Shown here: positions 50,375-59,924 of the stretch, piece after piece
Numbering within the stretch: position 1 is the first letter of the stretch
How the letters are laid out: the number at the start of each line of letters is the position of its first letter
Assembly: GCA_036639635.1 (NCBI GenBank)
Contig: JAVWIF010000002.1
Coordinates: forward strand, 32,960-96,959
DNA: 64,000 bases
Source: JAVWIF01 sp036639635
GTDB lineage: Bacteria; Bacillota_I; Bacilli_A; Erysipelotrichales; Erysipelotrichaceae
Direction of reading: 5' to 3'
Notes under the pieces: model-generated
Database searches by the model: none
What the model was told of the DNA's origin: nothing
Seen by the model: the letters and a program-made list of their open reading frames with translations, nothing else
Program-made: the position numbers and the translations under genes

Positions 50375-51925
50375 TTATTCACTTATGTGATATGTCCCTT
50401 TATTACTTTGTTTCACTTCGTATAATGCTGCATCTGCTTTTGCTATAAGAGCATCAATATCAGCATCATTTGCATTGCATAAAGTTGCTCCTACACTACA
50501 ATGTGTAGCAAACTTAATATCGCCTTCAGCAACATTTTCATGTAAACGTTGTGCTAAATCATTTAAAACATAAACAAGTTCTTCTCTTGTTTTAAACCCC
50601 GTTAATAAAACAACAAACTCATCTCCACCATAACGCCCTACCAATCCATCATGTTTCTTTTCAAACTCACGTAAGATGTAACCAACATTCTTTAACGTTA
50701 TATCACCTAAGGCATGTCCATACGTATCATTCACATACTTTAAATCATCAACATCCACAAAACATAACACAGATAACGTATTCTCGTCTAATCCTTTGAT
50801 CATTGTCGTTACTTGTGATACAAACACAGAACGCGTAATTACCCCCGTTAAACCATCTGTAAGACCCTTAGAAGTTAATGAAATAATTTCTTTAAAATCT
50901 AAATCATCTGGTTTTTCATCTAGGTATATTTTCTTTTCTAATTCTTCAATCGAAGTTACCAGCATATTCATGGTCTTAGATTGTTTAACAATAAAACGAT
51001 TAATAAAGTACGCCAAAGCAACACAAAATAGAGTTGTTAAAAAGAAGATAGGAAGTAGTTCTGGTAACAAATGAATATACATCCCAATAAACCCAATTCT
51101 ACAAACAACTTTCCAAGGTGCTTTTTCAACATTTTGATAAGATGTATATGTTAAATCTAATCCATTCATTGACCAATAGTTATCTTTTTTCTGATTCAAC
51201 ATATTCTTTTCAACATCTTTTAAATTTGTCTGAAAGATTGTTTCACCACCAACAACCTTACTATAATGATTACCTATTAACGTTGGTTTATCTATTGACA
51301 TCACTTGGTTTTTATTTCCTAATAACATCGCAACTTGATAATCACCCGCAACCCCTTCTTCTAATCTTTTTTGTATATCATCAAAATAAACAGAAGCAAA
51401 AATACACCCATTTACTTTTTTATCTTTCATAATTGGATACGCAATCGTATAGTTAATTGTTGTTCCATCTGTTCCAGCCGCAAAACTATCTGTTACTTGA
51501 TATTTCCCTGTTGCAAAAAGTTTTTGCATATAGTCTCTACTAGCAAGACTAGTCGCTCTGCCATCTTCATTATAGACATTGATATTGGCATCAACATATC
51601 GAACCATAAAATAGTTAAAACTCTTCTTATATTTATCCAAAGCTTTTATTTTATCACCAGGCAGTACGTTATCATCTGTAATAATTGTATCTTGCGCAAG
51701 TGATTCTAATAACATCAACGTATTATCAATTCGATAAGATATTTTATGAGTAACCTCTTTAATCACTGTATCATTTTGTTTACGCATAATATACGCTGTA
51801 TAAAAACCACCAGCAAATATTTCAACCACTAAAATAACCATATAAAAAAACAAGATATATTTAACAATTGGCTTAAATGATATCATTCCCTTACGTGTGT
51901 CCTTCTGTTCTTTTCCCTTATTCAT
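50375..51925 (-). CDS. Diguanylate cyclase with dCache-like sensor
   Basis: A 516-residue membrane protein. Transmembrane helices at about 17-40 and 285-310 flank an extracytoplasmic Cache-type sensor (SLASRDYMQKLFATGKY, TINYTIAYPIM). The cytoplasmic GGDEF domain (about 355-516) has DGLTGVITRSVF and the intact signature GRYGGDEFVVLL near residue 433, so it should make c-di-GMP from GTP. No RxxD inhibitory site is obvious. GAGGTG precedes the ATG. It has its own extended -10 promoter, and the type IV pilus operon lies upstream across a scaffold gap. Confidence 0.92.
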   Translation of the reverse strand: MNKGKEQKDTRKGMISFKPIVKYILFFYMVILVVEIFAGGFYTAYIMRKQNDTVIKEVTHKISYRIDNTLMLLESLAQDTIITDDNVLPGDKIKALDKYKKSFNYFMVRYVDANINVYNEDGRATSLASRDYMQKLFATGKYQVTDSFAAGTDGTTINYTIAYPIMKDKKVNGCIFASVYFDDIQKRLEEGVAGDYQVAMLLGNKNQVMSIDKPTLIGNHYSKVVGGETIFQTNLKDVEKNMLNQKKDNYWSMNGLDLTYTSYQNVEKAPWKVVCRIGFIGMYIHLLPELLPIFFLTTLFCVALAYFINRFIVKQSKTMNMLVTSIEELEKKIYLDEKPDDLDFKEIISLTSKGLTDGLTGVITRSVFVSQVTTMIKGLDENTLSVLCFVDVDDLKYVNDTYGHALGDITLKNVGYILREFEKKHDGLVGRYGGDEFVVLLTGFKTREELVYVLNDLAQRLHENVAEGDIKFATHCSVGATLCNANDADIDALIAKADAALYEVKQSNKGTYHISE

Positions 51926-52258
51926 GGTGGCACCTCAATAATATAATAATTATTTCCCTCTATTATCACAATTATAACACACTTATTTATACTNNNNNNN
52001 NNNNNNNNNNNNNNNNNNNNNNNNNNNNNNNNNNNNNNNNNNNNNNNNNNNNNNNNNNNNNNNNNNNNNNNNNNNNNNNNNNNNNNNNNNNNNAATCATC
52101 TTAAATTCATTTTTCGTTATGATGTAAATAAATAAATTATAATGAATTTAGTATTCATATGAGGATTTCTTATAAAAGTAGTAGCAGGTATCACTAAATT
52201 AGTTTAGCCTTTTAACTTTAGAGTATATCCAAACGTGATAAGTTCTAGATTTCCTAAC
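51926..52258. other. Intergenic region with a 100-N scaffold gap (51994-52093)
   Basis: 333 bp between the cyclase and pilT, of which 100 are N. Apart from the cyclase promoter on the left side I see no gene or clear terminator. The contigs on both sides run in the same direction, but their true spacing is unknown. Confidence 0.8.
51971..51979 (-). promoter_or_regulatory. Extended -10 promoter of the diguanylate cyclase pair
   Basis: TGTTATAAT on the minus strand, about 46 bp before the start. The -35 region reaches the N gap. Confidence 0.5.
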
Positions 52259-53314
52259 CTAATTCAAATATTGTTCTAGCTCTGTAGCATCATCACTAAA
52301 TTTTATTGCAATTTCTTTTGTTACTTTACCTTCACGCACAAGTTTTGCTAAAGCAAAGTTTAAAGATTGCATGCCATCTTTCATACCTGTTTGAATCAAT
52401 GAATTGATTTGATGAACTTTGTTATCACGAATCATACTACCAACTGCATCTGTTCCAATCATCACTTCTAAAGATGCTACACGTCCTAACCCATCTGCTG
52501 TAGGCAATAGTTGTTGTGTAATAACAGCTCTTAGAATGCCTGCAACCTGCATTCTAATCTGTTCTTGTTTATGAGGAGGAAAGACATCAATAATACGGTC
52601 AATTGTTTTTGCAGCTCCTATGGTATGTAAGGTAGAAAATACTAAGTGACCTGTTTCAGCTAAGGTAACAACTGCTGAAATCGTTTCATAATCACGCATC
52701 TCTCCTACTAAGATGACATCAGGATCTTCACGCATTGCACTACGCAATGCACTATCAAAACTATCAACATCACGACCTATTTCACGTTGATGAATTAACG
52801 CATGTTTACGTTCATAGACATATTCTACAGGATCTTCAATCGTTAAGATATGAACATCACGGCGCTCATTAATATAATCAATAACAGCAGCAAGTGTAGT
52901 AGACTTACCACTACCTGTAGGACCTGTTACTAAGACAAGACCACGAGGTTCCATCGATAATTGTTTTAAGATATTAGGCATTCCTAATTGATCTAGTGTT
53001 AAGATTTCATTATTAATAATACGAAGCGCTGCACATAACTTATCTTGTTGGCGATAAACATTCACCCTTTGACGTTCCTTATCTTCACTTACATACGTAA
53101 AGTCAATGTCTCTACAATCTTTTAATTGTTTTAATTGAAACTCATTCAACATCGAAAGAATCATATCAGTTGTTTCTTGATCACTAAAATCACGAGGATA
53201 TTTAATCAACTTTCCATTTTCACGAAGCATCGCATAGTCACCTACATTCAAATGTAAATCACTACATTTATGCTTACGAGCAAAACGAATCATACTTTCT
53301 AACATATCATTCAT
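52259..53314 (-). CDS. pilT: PilT retraction ATPase
   Basis: A 351-residue hexameric ATPase that retracts type IV pili. Walker A is GPTGSGKSTTLAAVI (near residue 133), the Asp box is TIEDPVEYV, Walker B is DVILVGEMRDYETI, and the His box is ETGHLVFSTLHT. It starts 10 bp after pilB and ends the pilus operon. Its presence implies retractile pili able to drive twitching. Confidence 0.95.
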   Translation of the reverse strand: MNDMLESMIRFARKHKCSDLHLNVGDYAMLRENGKLIKYPRDFSDQETTDMILSMLNEFQLKQLKDCRDIDFTYVSEDKERQRVNVYRQQDKLCAALRIINNEILTLDQLGMPNILKQLSMEPRGLVLVTGPTGSGKSTTLAAVIDYINERRDVHILTIEDPVEYVYERKHALIHQREIGRDVDSFDSALRSAMREDPDVILVGEMRDYETISAVVTLAETGHLVFSTLHTIGAAKTIDRIIDVFPPHKQEQIRMQVAGILRAVITQQLLPTADGLGRVASLEVMIGTDAVGSMIRDNKVHQINSLIQTGMKDGMQSLNFALAKLVREGKVTKEIAIKFSDDATELEQYLN

Positions 53315-53323
53315 ATCGTTCTC

Positions 53324-54997
53324 CTAATCTGCATATACACTAATCTTATAAAGCTCATCCATGGTAGTCACACCCTCAAGTACCAATCGTACAGCTTCAT
53401 CTTTTAAAGAGCTAACATTCTGAGAAGCTTTTACATACGCATATATATCATCAATTTCAACATGATTGCTAATCATTTTACGTACATCTTTATCTATTAA
53501 GATGATTTCATGAATAGCTGTTCTTCCTTTATATCCTGTTTGATTACACTTATGACAACCAGCACCATGATAGATATAATCAACCTCTTGTCCTAATACA
53601 TTTCGTTCCATCTGTGTCGTCTTTATCTTTTCTCTACAGTGTGGACAAATCGTTTTCACAAGACGTTGAGAAACCGCTCCTACTAAAGAGTTAGCAACTA
53701 AGTAAGGCTCTATTCCCATATCCTCTAAACGTACGATAGAAGAGATGGCATCGTTGGTATGTAAAGAAGATAAAACCAAGTGACCCGTAATTGCTGCTCT
53801 TACTGAAATAGAAGCAGTTTCTCCATCACGTGTTTCACCTACTAAAATTATATCTGGGTCTTGACGTAACAAGGCACGTAATCCCCTATCAAATGTCAAG
53901 CCTGACTGATTATTAATCTGCATTTGATTTACTCGTTCAATATTCTTTTCCACAGGATCTTCAATCGTTGAAATATTCACTTGTTTTTTTGCTAATGTTT
54001 CTAAAATCATATACAAAGTTGTTGTCTTTCCACTTCCAGTAGGACCTGTTACATAGATAATACCATGTGGCATTGCCATCATCTTACACATCTTCACATA
54101 GTTGTCACTACTCATTCCATATTGGTTCTCATGAAGAATAGGTGTATTACTATTCAAGAAACGTAATACTGCTTTTTCACCATAAACCGTTGGTATTACA
54201 GACACACGTAAATTCATCTTTTTATCATCGATAGTAGTAACAAAGTGACCATCTTGTGGAACACGTTTCTCTGCAATATCCATGTTACTCATAATCTTTA
54301 TACGTACAATCAAAGATTGATGTAAATTCTTCGCTAACGTAACATAATCCACAATCATTCCATCAATACGCATACGTACATTTGTCTTTGTTTCATAAGG
54401 TTCAATATGAATATCACTAGCATTTGCATTATATCCACGTGTTAACAACGAACTTAATAATTTAACAACCGGTGTTTCATCTTCTTCCGCATTAAATAAT
54501 TCACTTTCATCAAATTCAAAGCTTACAACATCTTCATTAGCAGCACTCGCTGCTTCTTTAGCTTTAATTTCAGCATAGTAATAATCTATTGCTTTTAATA
54601 TTTCAGCTTTTTCACTTAATTCAATAACAATGTTCATCCCTGTAACTAAACGTACATCTTCAATCCCATAGAAGTTTAAAGGATCACTAGTAGCTACACT
54701 TAAACGCCCATTATTTTCATGAATAGCAATAAGATCATACTTCAGTGCTAAATTCTTAGGTATTTTAGAAACTGCATCCACATCAATCTTAGTAGCATTC
54801 AAGTCTACCATGGGTGCATTTAACTTATCTGAAAGGGCTGTCAAGACCTGTGTCTCACTCACAAATCCCAAATCAATCAAATGTTGTCCTAATCGTTTAC
54901 TTCGATCATTCTTCTGTGCTTCTAAAGCCACTACTAATTGTTCTTCATTAATGTACCCATATTCTTTAAGTACTTCACCTATTGGTATGTTTTTCAT
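53324..54997 (-). CDS. pilB: PilB extension ATPase with MshEN-like N-terminus
   Basis: A 557-residue assembly ATPase. The N-terminal domain (1-150) has two MshEN-like c-di-GMP motifs: residues 5-28 (PIGEVLKEYGYI ... Q28) and 35-58 (RLGQHLIDLGFV ...). The second lacks the final Gln (Lys58). The ATPase core has GPTGSGKTTTLY (about 324), STIEDPVEK, ILVGETRDGET, and a four-Cys zinc site CPHCREK ... CHKCNQTGYKGR. AAAGGAGG precedes the ATG. It polymerises pilins with PilC, PilM and PilN. Confidence 0.95.
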   Translation of the reverse strand: MKNIPIGEVLKEYGYINEEQLVVALEAQKNDRSKRLGQHLIDLGFVSETQVLTALSDKLNAPMVDLNATKIDVDAVSKIPKNLALKYDLIAIHENNGRLSVATSDPLNFYGIEDVRLVTGMNIVIELSEKAEILKAIDYYYAEIKAKEAASAANEDVVSFEFDESELFNAEEDETPVVKLLSSLLTRGYNANASDIHIEPYETKTNVRMRIDGMIVDYVTLAKNLHQSLIVRIKIMSNMDIAEKRVPQDGHFVTTIDDKKMNLRVSVIPTVYGEKAVLRFLNSNTPILHENQYGMSSDNYVKMCKMMAMPHGIIYVTGPTGSGKTTTLYMILETLAKKQVNISTIEDPVEKNIERVNQMQINNQSGLTFDRGLRALLRQDPDIILVGETRDGETASISVRAAITGHLVLSSLHTNDAISSIVRLEDMGIEPYLVANSLVGAVSQRLVKTICPHCREKIKTTQMERNVLGQEVDYIYHGAGCHKCNQTGYKGRTAIHEIILIDKDVRKMISNHVEIDDIYAYVKASQNVSSLKDEAVRLVLEGVTTMDELYKISVYAD

Positions 54998-55011
54998 GAA
55001 TACTACCTCCT

Positions 55012-56490
55012 TTATCTTTTTTCACTAGCTATTCTCCAGTATGGATCATTGCTAAGGGATGAATCTGTCATATAATACATTTTCTTAATATCTTGTTTCG
55101 CTTGAATCCATTTTCCATTCCATAAAACATAATCTCCTGCTTTATATGCACTGTTAATATTCCAATCAATACGAAGTTCAGTCCAATATAAATTGCCATC
55201 AGGTGGCGGAACCCCAGGTATAGGACGCTTACCCATAGTAACTCCATCATGAAACAATGAAATATAATATGTCCATGAATCATAAGTTTCATCTTTCACT
55301 TTAACAATTGCTAAAAACCCATATTCTTTATTTTCATTATATACTTCTATTTCATTTTCACGACCATTAATGTAAGGTTTACCAATATCTAAATATGTAG
55401 TCTTTTTAATTGGATCATCATAAATTGTATCATCACCAGTACCTGGTCCAATAAACCATCGTAATACATTATTTGATTCACCAATAGAATCATCTAGAAC
55501 ACATAATTTATTAGAACCTGTTGGTTTAGCAATTTTTTCAAAGTATGACTGATCAGAATCAAAAGGATTTATTGGTCCTTTGTTTACGGCAGTTTTTTTG
55601 CATTTAAAATATTGTGGAGTACCATCACTTTTCTTTGCATAAAATATATCGCCTACATCATATGCGCTATTCTTATCAAATTCACCAGCTACTTTTTTCC
55701 ATTTCATTTCCCCATTTCCTGGTGTAGAAGCGACGTGTTCCGAATTTTTATCAGTGAAAATCCACCAATATTTATGATACTTTACCATATCTCCTTTAAA
55801 GTATGTATCATTTGCTCGAAAATCGCCGCGATCATTAAACTTAATCAAACATTCTTTTTGATCAGCAACAGTTCCAGCATCATCGACTTCATCAACACCT
55901 TCATCAGGAAAATCAATACCACCATTTAAATTACCTTTTTTATAATATAACTTAGTGCCTTCCTTTATTTCATTCGTCGTAGCTTTATTAAATAATGGAT
56001 AATCGCCATTTTTCATATTAATGAGCCCAACTGTATAGGTAGTTCCATATACTAACTCATCTTTACTATTATAAAATTGATATTTTAAATCAATTTTATA
56101 GTCATTCTTTTCTTTATAAGTTTTAACAAAGAATTTAAGTTTTTTGTTACTATAGTAATCCTTGTTAAAAACTTCAACATCAATAGAATCCTTCGCATCC
56201 TTGTCATGTCTTAAAAGATGACCATCCTTATTTACGGAGAACCAGTTCCATCCATCCGCCGTTGAAACTACTCCATTACTTATATCCGTTGCATAAATCA
56301 GTTCATCCCGAACTAATTTAGAAATACCATCAACAGCAAGTTTACTTTTATCTGCTTCTGTAGTCTTACTAAAAGAAGTCATACTACTAACAATCATACT
56401 ACCGACAATCATCATAACGATTGAAGAGATTAACATTACAACAATAATTTCAACTAAAGTCATTCCCTTATGATTGATCTTTTTTAGCAT
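55012..56490 (-). CDS. PilW-like minor prepilin with three CBM5/12-like repeats
   Basis: A 492-residue prepilin, very long for this class. The N-terminal signal MLKKINHKGMTLVEIIVVML is cleaved after Gly by PilD and leaves the hydrophobic pilin helix. After a pilin-like region come three repeats resembling chitin-binding CBM5/12 modules, at about 217-267, 268-320 and 438-492. Their hallmarks are YFKGDMVKYHKYWW, AYDVGDIFYAKK and AYKAGDYVLWNGKWIQA, each ending in an aromatic (W or YF) strand. This would place a glycan-binding adhesin at the pilus tip. The ATG at 56490 follows AAAGGAG. Confidence 0.85.
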   Translation of the reverse strand: MLKKINHKGMTLVEIIVVMLISSIVMMIVGSMIVSSMTSFSKTTEADKSKLAVDGISKLVRDELIYATDISNGVVSTADGWNWFSVNKDGHLLRHDKDAKDSIDVEVFNKDYYSNKKLKFFVKTYKEKNDYKIDLKYQFYNSKDELVYGTTYTVGLINMKNGDYPLFNKATTNEIKEGTKLYYKKGNLNGGIDFPDEGVDEVDDAGTVADQKECLIKFNDRGDFRANDTYFKGDMVKYHKYWWIFTDKNSEHVASTPGNGEMKWKKVAGEFDKNSAYDVGDIFYAKKSDGTPQYFKCKKTAVNKGPINPFDSDQSYFEKIAKPTGSNKLCVLDDSIGESNNVLRWFIGPGTGDDTIYDDPIKKTTYLDIGKPYINGRENEIEVYNENKEYGFLAIVKVKDETYDSWTYYISLFHDGVTMGKRPIPGVPPPDGNLYWTELRIDWNINSAYKAGDYVLWNGKWIQAKQDIKKMYYMTDSSLSNDPYWRIASEKR

Positions 56491-56510
56491 GATTTTCTCT
56501 CCTTTCGAAA

Positions 56511-57497
56511 CTACTTTAATGGTTTCCACATAGTATCTGGATCATCAATATCATATAATGCTTCAGCGTCCAATACTTTCCACCCATCATTTTTACCTTG
56601 ATTCTTAATATAATTAATAAATTCTTTATTTGACCAAGTCTTGTAAAAGTCCTTATTGATTCCTATATTTGTTTTTTTAACATCGAGTGAATAAAAATAC
56701 AATATATATTTATCATTAGAATTACTCTTAGGATAATAATAAAAAATCTCATCAATAGGATCAAATACAATGCTTAAATTATAATTATCCTTAGTAGTTC
56801 CACCATAAATTCCACTGTCCGGTGCTATTCCTTTACTAAAATAAATAAACTTATCTCCATGTGTTGCTTTATTATTTATAGAATAATCCCAAGGAAAAGC
56901 CGGTTTAAGATATTGTACTTCAGAATTGTTTTTTAAATCCACTGGTAATAAATCCTTTGGAAATAAATCCCATCCTTTTTCATTATAGTATTCAAAATAC
57001 ACATACTTTTTCAGCACTGTCTCATTACGAGGTGAAATATTATATAAGGGATTTAATCTTTTACATTCTAAGTCTCCAGCATCAACATTTGCCATTAGTT
57101 TTTTAGTATCCGCCATTAATTTTTTGTAGCTCTCTGTTTCACCAACAGTAATCTTTGACTTATTATAACTTTCCACTGTTTTTAAATTAACGTCTTTATT
57201 ATTTTTCACACTTATAGTATTAATTTTTACGTTAACTTCTACAGGATTTGTCTCATTATTTAAATTTTTAATTTCATAAGATGTTTTAATTGTCTGATTT
57301 GTAACTTTATCATGAACTTTTGTATCATTCGTTTTTTCAGCAACCGACAACATTGTATCACTAGCATTTTTTATCTTGTTACCATTGCTCATAACACGTA
57401 GTGTTGCACTAAATCCACCAAGAATCATAATACCGGCTATAGAAATAATTAAAATAGCCATTACCATTTCAATTAATGTACTTCCTTTATGGTTCAT
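56511..57497 (-). CDS. Minor prepilin (PilV-like)
   Basis: A 328-residue prepilin. MNHKGSTLIEMVMAILIISI is a type III signal (cleavage after Gly5, with Glu at +5 of the mature form), followed by a pilin helix. The rest is a secreted domain I do not recognise; it is Asn/Lys/Tyr-rich with many aromatic residues (YFEYYNEKGWDLFP). The ATG at 57497 has AAGGAGG nine bases upstream. It sits between two other minor prepilin genes and is likely part of the priming tip complex. Confidence 0.85.
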   Translation of the reverse strand: MNHKGSTLIEMVMAILIISIAGIMILGGFSATLRVMSNGNKIKNASDTMLSVAEKTNDTKVHDKVTNQTIKTSYEIKNLNNETNPVEVNVKINTISVKNNKDVNLKTVESYNKSKITVGETESYKKLMADTKKLMANVDAGDLECKRLNPLYNISPRNETVLKKYVYFEYYNEKGWDLFPKDLLPVDLKNNSEVQYLKPAFPWDYSINNKATHGDKFIYFSKGIAPDSGIYGGTTKDNYNLSIVFDPIDEIFYYYPKSNSNDKYILYFYSLDVKKTNIGINKDFYKTWSNKEFINYIKNQGKNDGWKVLDAEALYDIDDPDTMWKPLK

Positions 57498-57519
57498 CTC
57501 TATAGCCTCCTTTTCTTCA

Positions 57520-58572
57520 TTATTGAACAATATTATCAGATATGAAATACTTTTCTGCAAATTTATCATAAACTTCTTTTTCTTCTTTTAATGATGCTTG
57601 ACTAAACTGCGTCATGCCATAATTGTCAGTTTGTTTTTTACTGGTAACATCATACCAATGTCCATCCTCTGGATTAAATATTAGTTTAGCTGCCCAACGA
57701 CCGACTTTGCTCTCATCATTTGCTTCACAAGCATAAACAATACTATTGCCCCCACTAGCAGTAAAATACGGTTGTACATAAAGCTGCATTTTTTTCATTC
57801 CATCCGGTAAATTAGCTTCACTATTTTTGAATTCTGGCCAAGTTCCATTATACATTATATCAATTAGAAGCTTTCTTAAATTATCATTATTAAACCAAAA
57901 TTTGTCAGATCCTCCCCAATATTTTTCTATTTGTTCAGTGCAATCATGACTCTCTCCATAGCTTTTTAAATAATTTTCAAATATCTTATTATCACCGGCT
58001 TCTACTGCTTCACTTCTTTTGTTTCCAAATTCAAATATATTAGCATATAAGTTACTAGCAGTCGAAACGTTGTTCTCAACAATTCTTTCATCATCACAAT
58101 TATAATAACGAAGAAGTTGCCATGTAGGTTGCTCTGTTGCGCTCTTCTTTTTAAGTTGCATATCTGCTTTAATACAATTATCTTGCTGTGCATAAGTAGC
58201 TACTGTACAAAATGTTATTTTACCACGTGTTTCTTCATTTGGGTTTTTTGTAAGTGTTGCTTTTTTTATTGCACCTAGTTTGGCATCTCCTGGTAAATCA
58301 ATATTTAAGTTTACACTAGAGCCTTCTTTCATATCATCAAATTTATCTAATCCAAGCATTGAAATGTAGGTTTCATCATTATTAACAACTTTTTCAACAA
58401 TGTTTTCTATAACCCCTTTAGAGGTCAAATAAGCCTGTCTTTTGCTATTGGTAATAAGAGAACGATTATAGTAAGAATATGCAACGCTAAGACTTGCTGC
58501 AACTACTACTGATAGCACCATAATAATTGCTATTGCCCATATTAAGGCAGCACCTTTCTTATTCTTTATCAT
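57520..58572 (-). CDS. PilX-like minor pilin-type protein
   Basis: A 350-residue protein with MIKNKKGAALIWAIAIIMVL, a prepilin-like N-terminus that lacks the usual Glu at +5, as in PilX/GspK-type proteins. A helix follows (YYNRSLITNSKRQAYLTSKG), then a large outside domain with several Cys. By position and length it is a GspK/PilX-type initiator of pilus assembly. AGGTGAG precedes the ATG. Confidence 0.78.
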   Translation of the reverse strand: MIKNKKGAALIWAIAIIMVLSVVVAASLSVAYSYYNRSLITNSKRQAYLTSKGVIENIVEKVVNNDETYISMLGLDKFDDMKEGSSVNLNIDLPGDAKLGAIKKATLTKNPNEETRGKITFCTVATYAQQDNCIKADMQLKKKSATEQPTWQLLRYYNCDDERIVENNVSTASNLYANIFEFGNKRSEAVEAGDNKIFENYLKSYGESHDCTEQIEKYWGGSDKFWFNNDNLRKLLIDIMYNGTWPEFKNSEANLPDGMKKMQLYVQPYFTASGGNSIVYACEANDESKVGRWAAKLIFNPEDGHWYDVTSKKQTDNYGMTQFSQASLKEEKEVYDKFAEKYFISDNIVQ

Positions 58573-58603
58573 ATTCTCACCTCCACTTCTTTTACTTCAC
58601 TTC

Positions 58604-59215
58604 TTAAATCATAAAGATTTTAAAGGTTATCGTCATTGCTTTGTCTGCTTCACTTTGGTTCGAGTAGCTAACCGCACTTATCTTCATTGTTTTAGATTGG
58701 TTTGCTGCATCTACCATCTTTTGTAAATTACCAATCGTTCCAGTTACATTTAAAGAAACATTATATACCTTCATCATATTTTCTTTATTATCTTTTTTTG
58801 CTGGTTCACTTTGTGCTTTTTCATCCTTTTTTTCTAATGTTTTTAAGTAGTCTTTATACGACATGACTTCTTCTTCAACCACTTCACTTATTTGTAAAGA
58901 TGCCGGTGTTAAACCATGAGCGATGGTAAGGGAAGTGATTAAGTTATCTACATCTTCGTTTTTCATAATCTTATAGAACTTTCCTTCTACTTCTACTAAT
59001 TTTGCACTTGTTTCTTTGATACTTTTATCTAAATCTTTATAATCTACAACGCTTGCTTTCGCACTTTGTAATTCAATCTTTTGCATTTCATATTCAGCTT
59101 TTAAAGTATTGTTCTTTTCAAGAGCTGGCATTACCAATAAAAATGCTCCTCCAACGAAAATCACCATACATAGTAAAATGTAAAGTAACGTCTTTTCTCT
59201 TTTTGTTAGTTTCAT
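58604..59215 (-). CDS. pilO: PilO-like pilus alignment protein
   Basis: A 203-residue bitopic protein: a short cytoplasmic N-terminus, one transmembrane helix (about 9-28), a coiled coil (35-75) and an outside ferredoxin-like domain ending in TITFKIFMI. Position after pilM and pilN defines it. The ATG at 59215 has AGGTG six bases upstream; the codons from 59224 overlap that site. Confidence 0.82.
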   Translation of the reverse strand: MKLTKREKTLLYILLCMVIFVGGAFLLVMPALEKNNTLKAEYEMQKIELQSAKASVVDYKDLDKSIKETSAKLVEVEGKFYKIMKNEDVDNLITSLTIAHGLTPASLQISEVVEEEVMSYKDYLKTLEKKDEKAQSEPAKKDNKENMMKVYNVSLNVTGTIGNLQKMVDAANQSKTMKISAVSYSNQSEADKAMTITFKIFMI

Positions 59216-59224
59216 CACCATCAC

Positions 59225-59914
59225 CTACTTTAAGGTACACAGCACACTGGCTGTATACACGGCTGTTGTCGTTGTTTTCTCTTGAGCCTTAGTTGTATCA
59301 CTCTTTGCTAATAAAGCTTCTAGTAAAGCTTGTTGAGAGGTCTTATCAACAGGTTCTTTACTCTGCTCTATATTACTCTTTTCTACTCTTGAATATCCAT
59401 CATACGTAACACTAGCAAAAATACTAGTCTCTTTTAAACGACGAACAAACATTTCCGTATCACTCGCAGATGGTGCTTCAATCTGTAACGTAATCACTTG
59501 TGATTCACGTACATAAGACAAAGAAGTCACACTTACTTTTAAATTAGCAGCCAATAAAATATTATCAAATACGCCTTGACTAATCTGTGGATAAGAAACA
59601 ATATTTTCATATAATGTTTCATATTTCTTTACATTATTCTGTGCATCTTGTAATGTCTTATATTCTTCTAATTGAGGATTCGTTTCTACTTTCTTTTGTA
59701 TATTAGCTACTTCTGTTTTCATATCTTTAATATCATTTTGATATGTATAGTTCTTATAAGTAAAATATCCAAATAAACTACCAAATACAATAAACCCTAA
59801 TAAAGGAATCATTAACATTTTAGCAAGTAAGGTACTTTTAGATGGTTCATCTTTACGAGAATAAGCTTTTAATAAATCAATGTCTTTATTCTTTAGTTTT
59901 TGTTTTTGAAACAT
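59225..59914 (-). CDS. pilN: PilN-like pilus alignment protein
   Basis: A 229-residue bitopic protein. A basic cytoplasmic N-terminus (KDIDLLKAYSRK, the kind that docks on PilM) precedes a transmembrane helix (about 30-50), a coiled coil (55-105) and a ferredoxin-like domain (VTSLSYVRESQVITLQIEA). A Lys/Ser/Thr-rich tail ends it. It abuts pilO. Confidence 0.82.
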   Translation of the reverse strand: MFQKQKLKNKDIDLLKAYSRKDEPSKSTLLAKMLMIPLLGFIVFGSLFGYFTYKNYTYQNDIKDMKTEVANIQKKVETNPQLEEYKTLQDAQNNVKKYETLYENIVSYPQISQGVFDNILLAANLKVSVTSLSYVRESQVITLQIEAPSASDTEMFVRRLKETSIFASVTYDGYSRVEKSNIEQSKEPVDKTSQQALLEALLAKSDTTKAQEKTTTTAVYTASVLCTLK

Positions 59915-59924
59915 CCTACTCGCC

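Noticed and set aside
51877..52104. 75-codon frame running into the second N gap
   Set aside because: It depends on N bases and is antisense to the diguanylate cyclase start.
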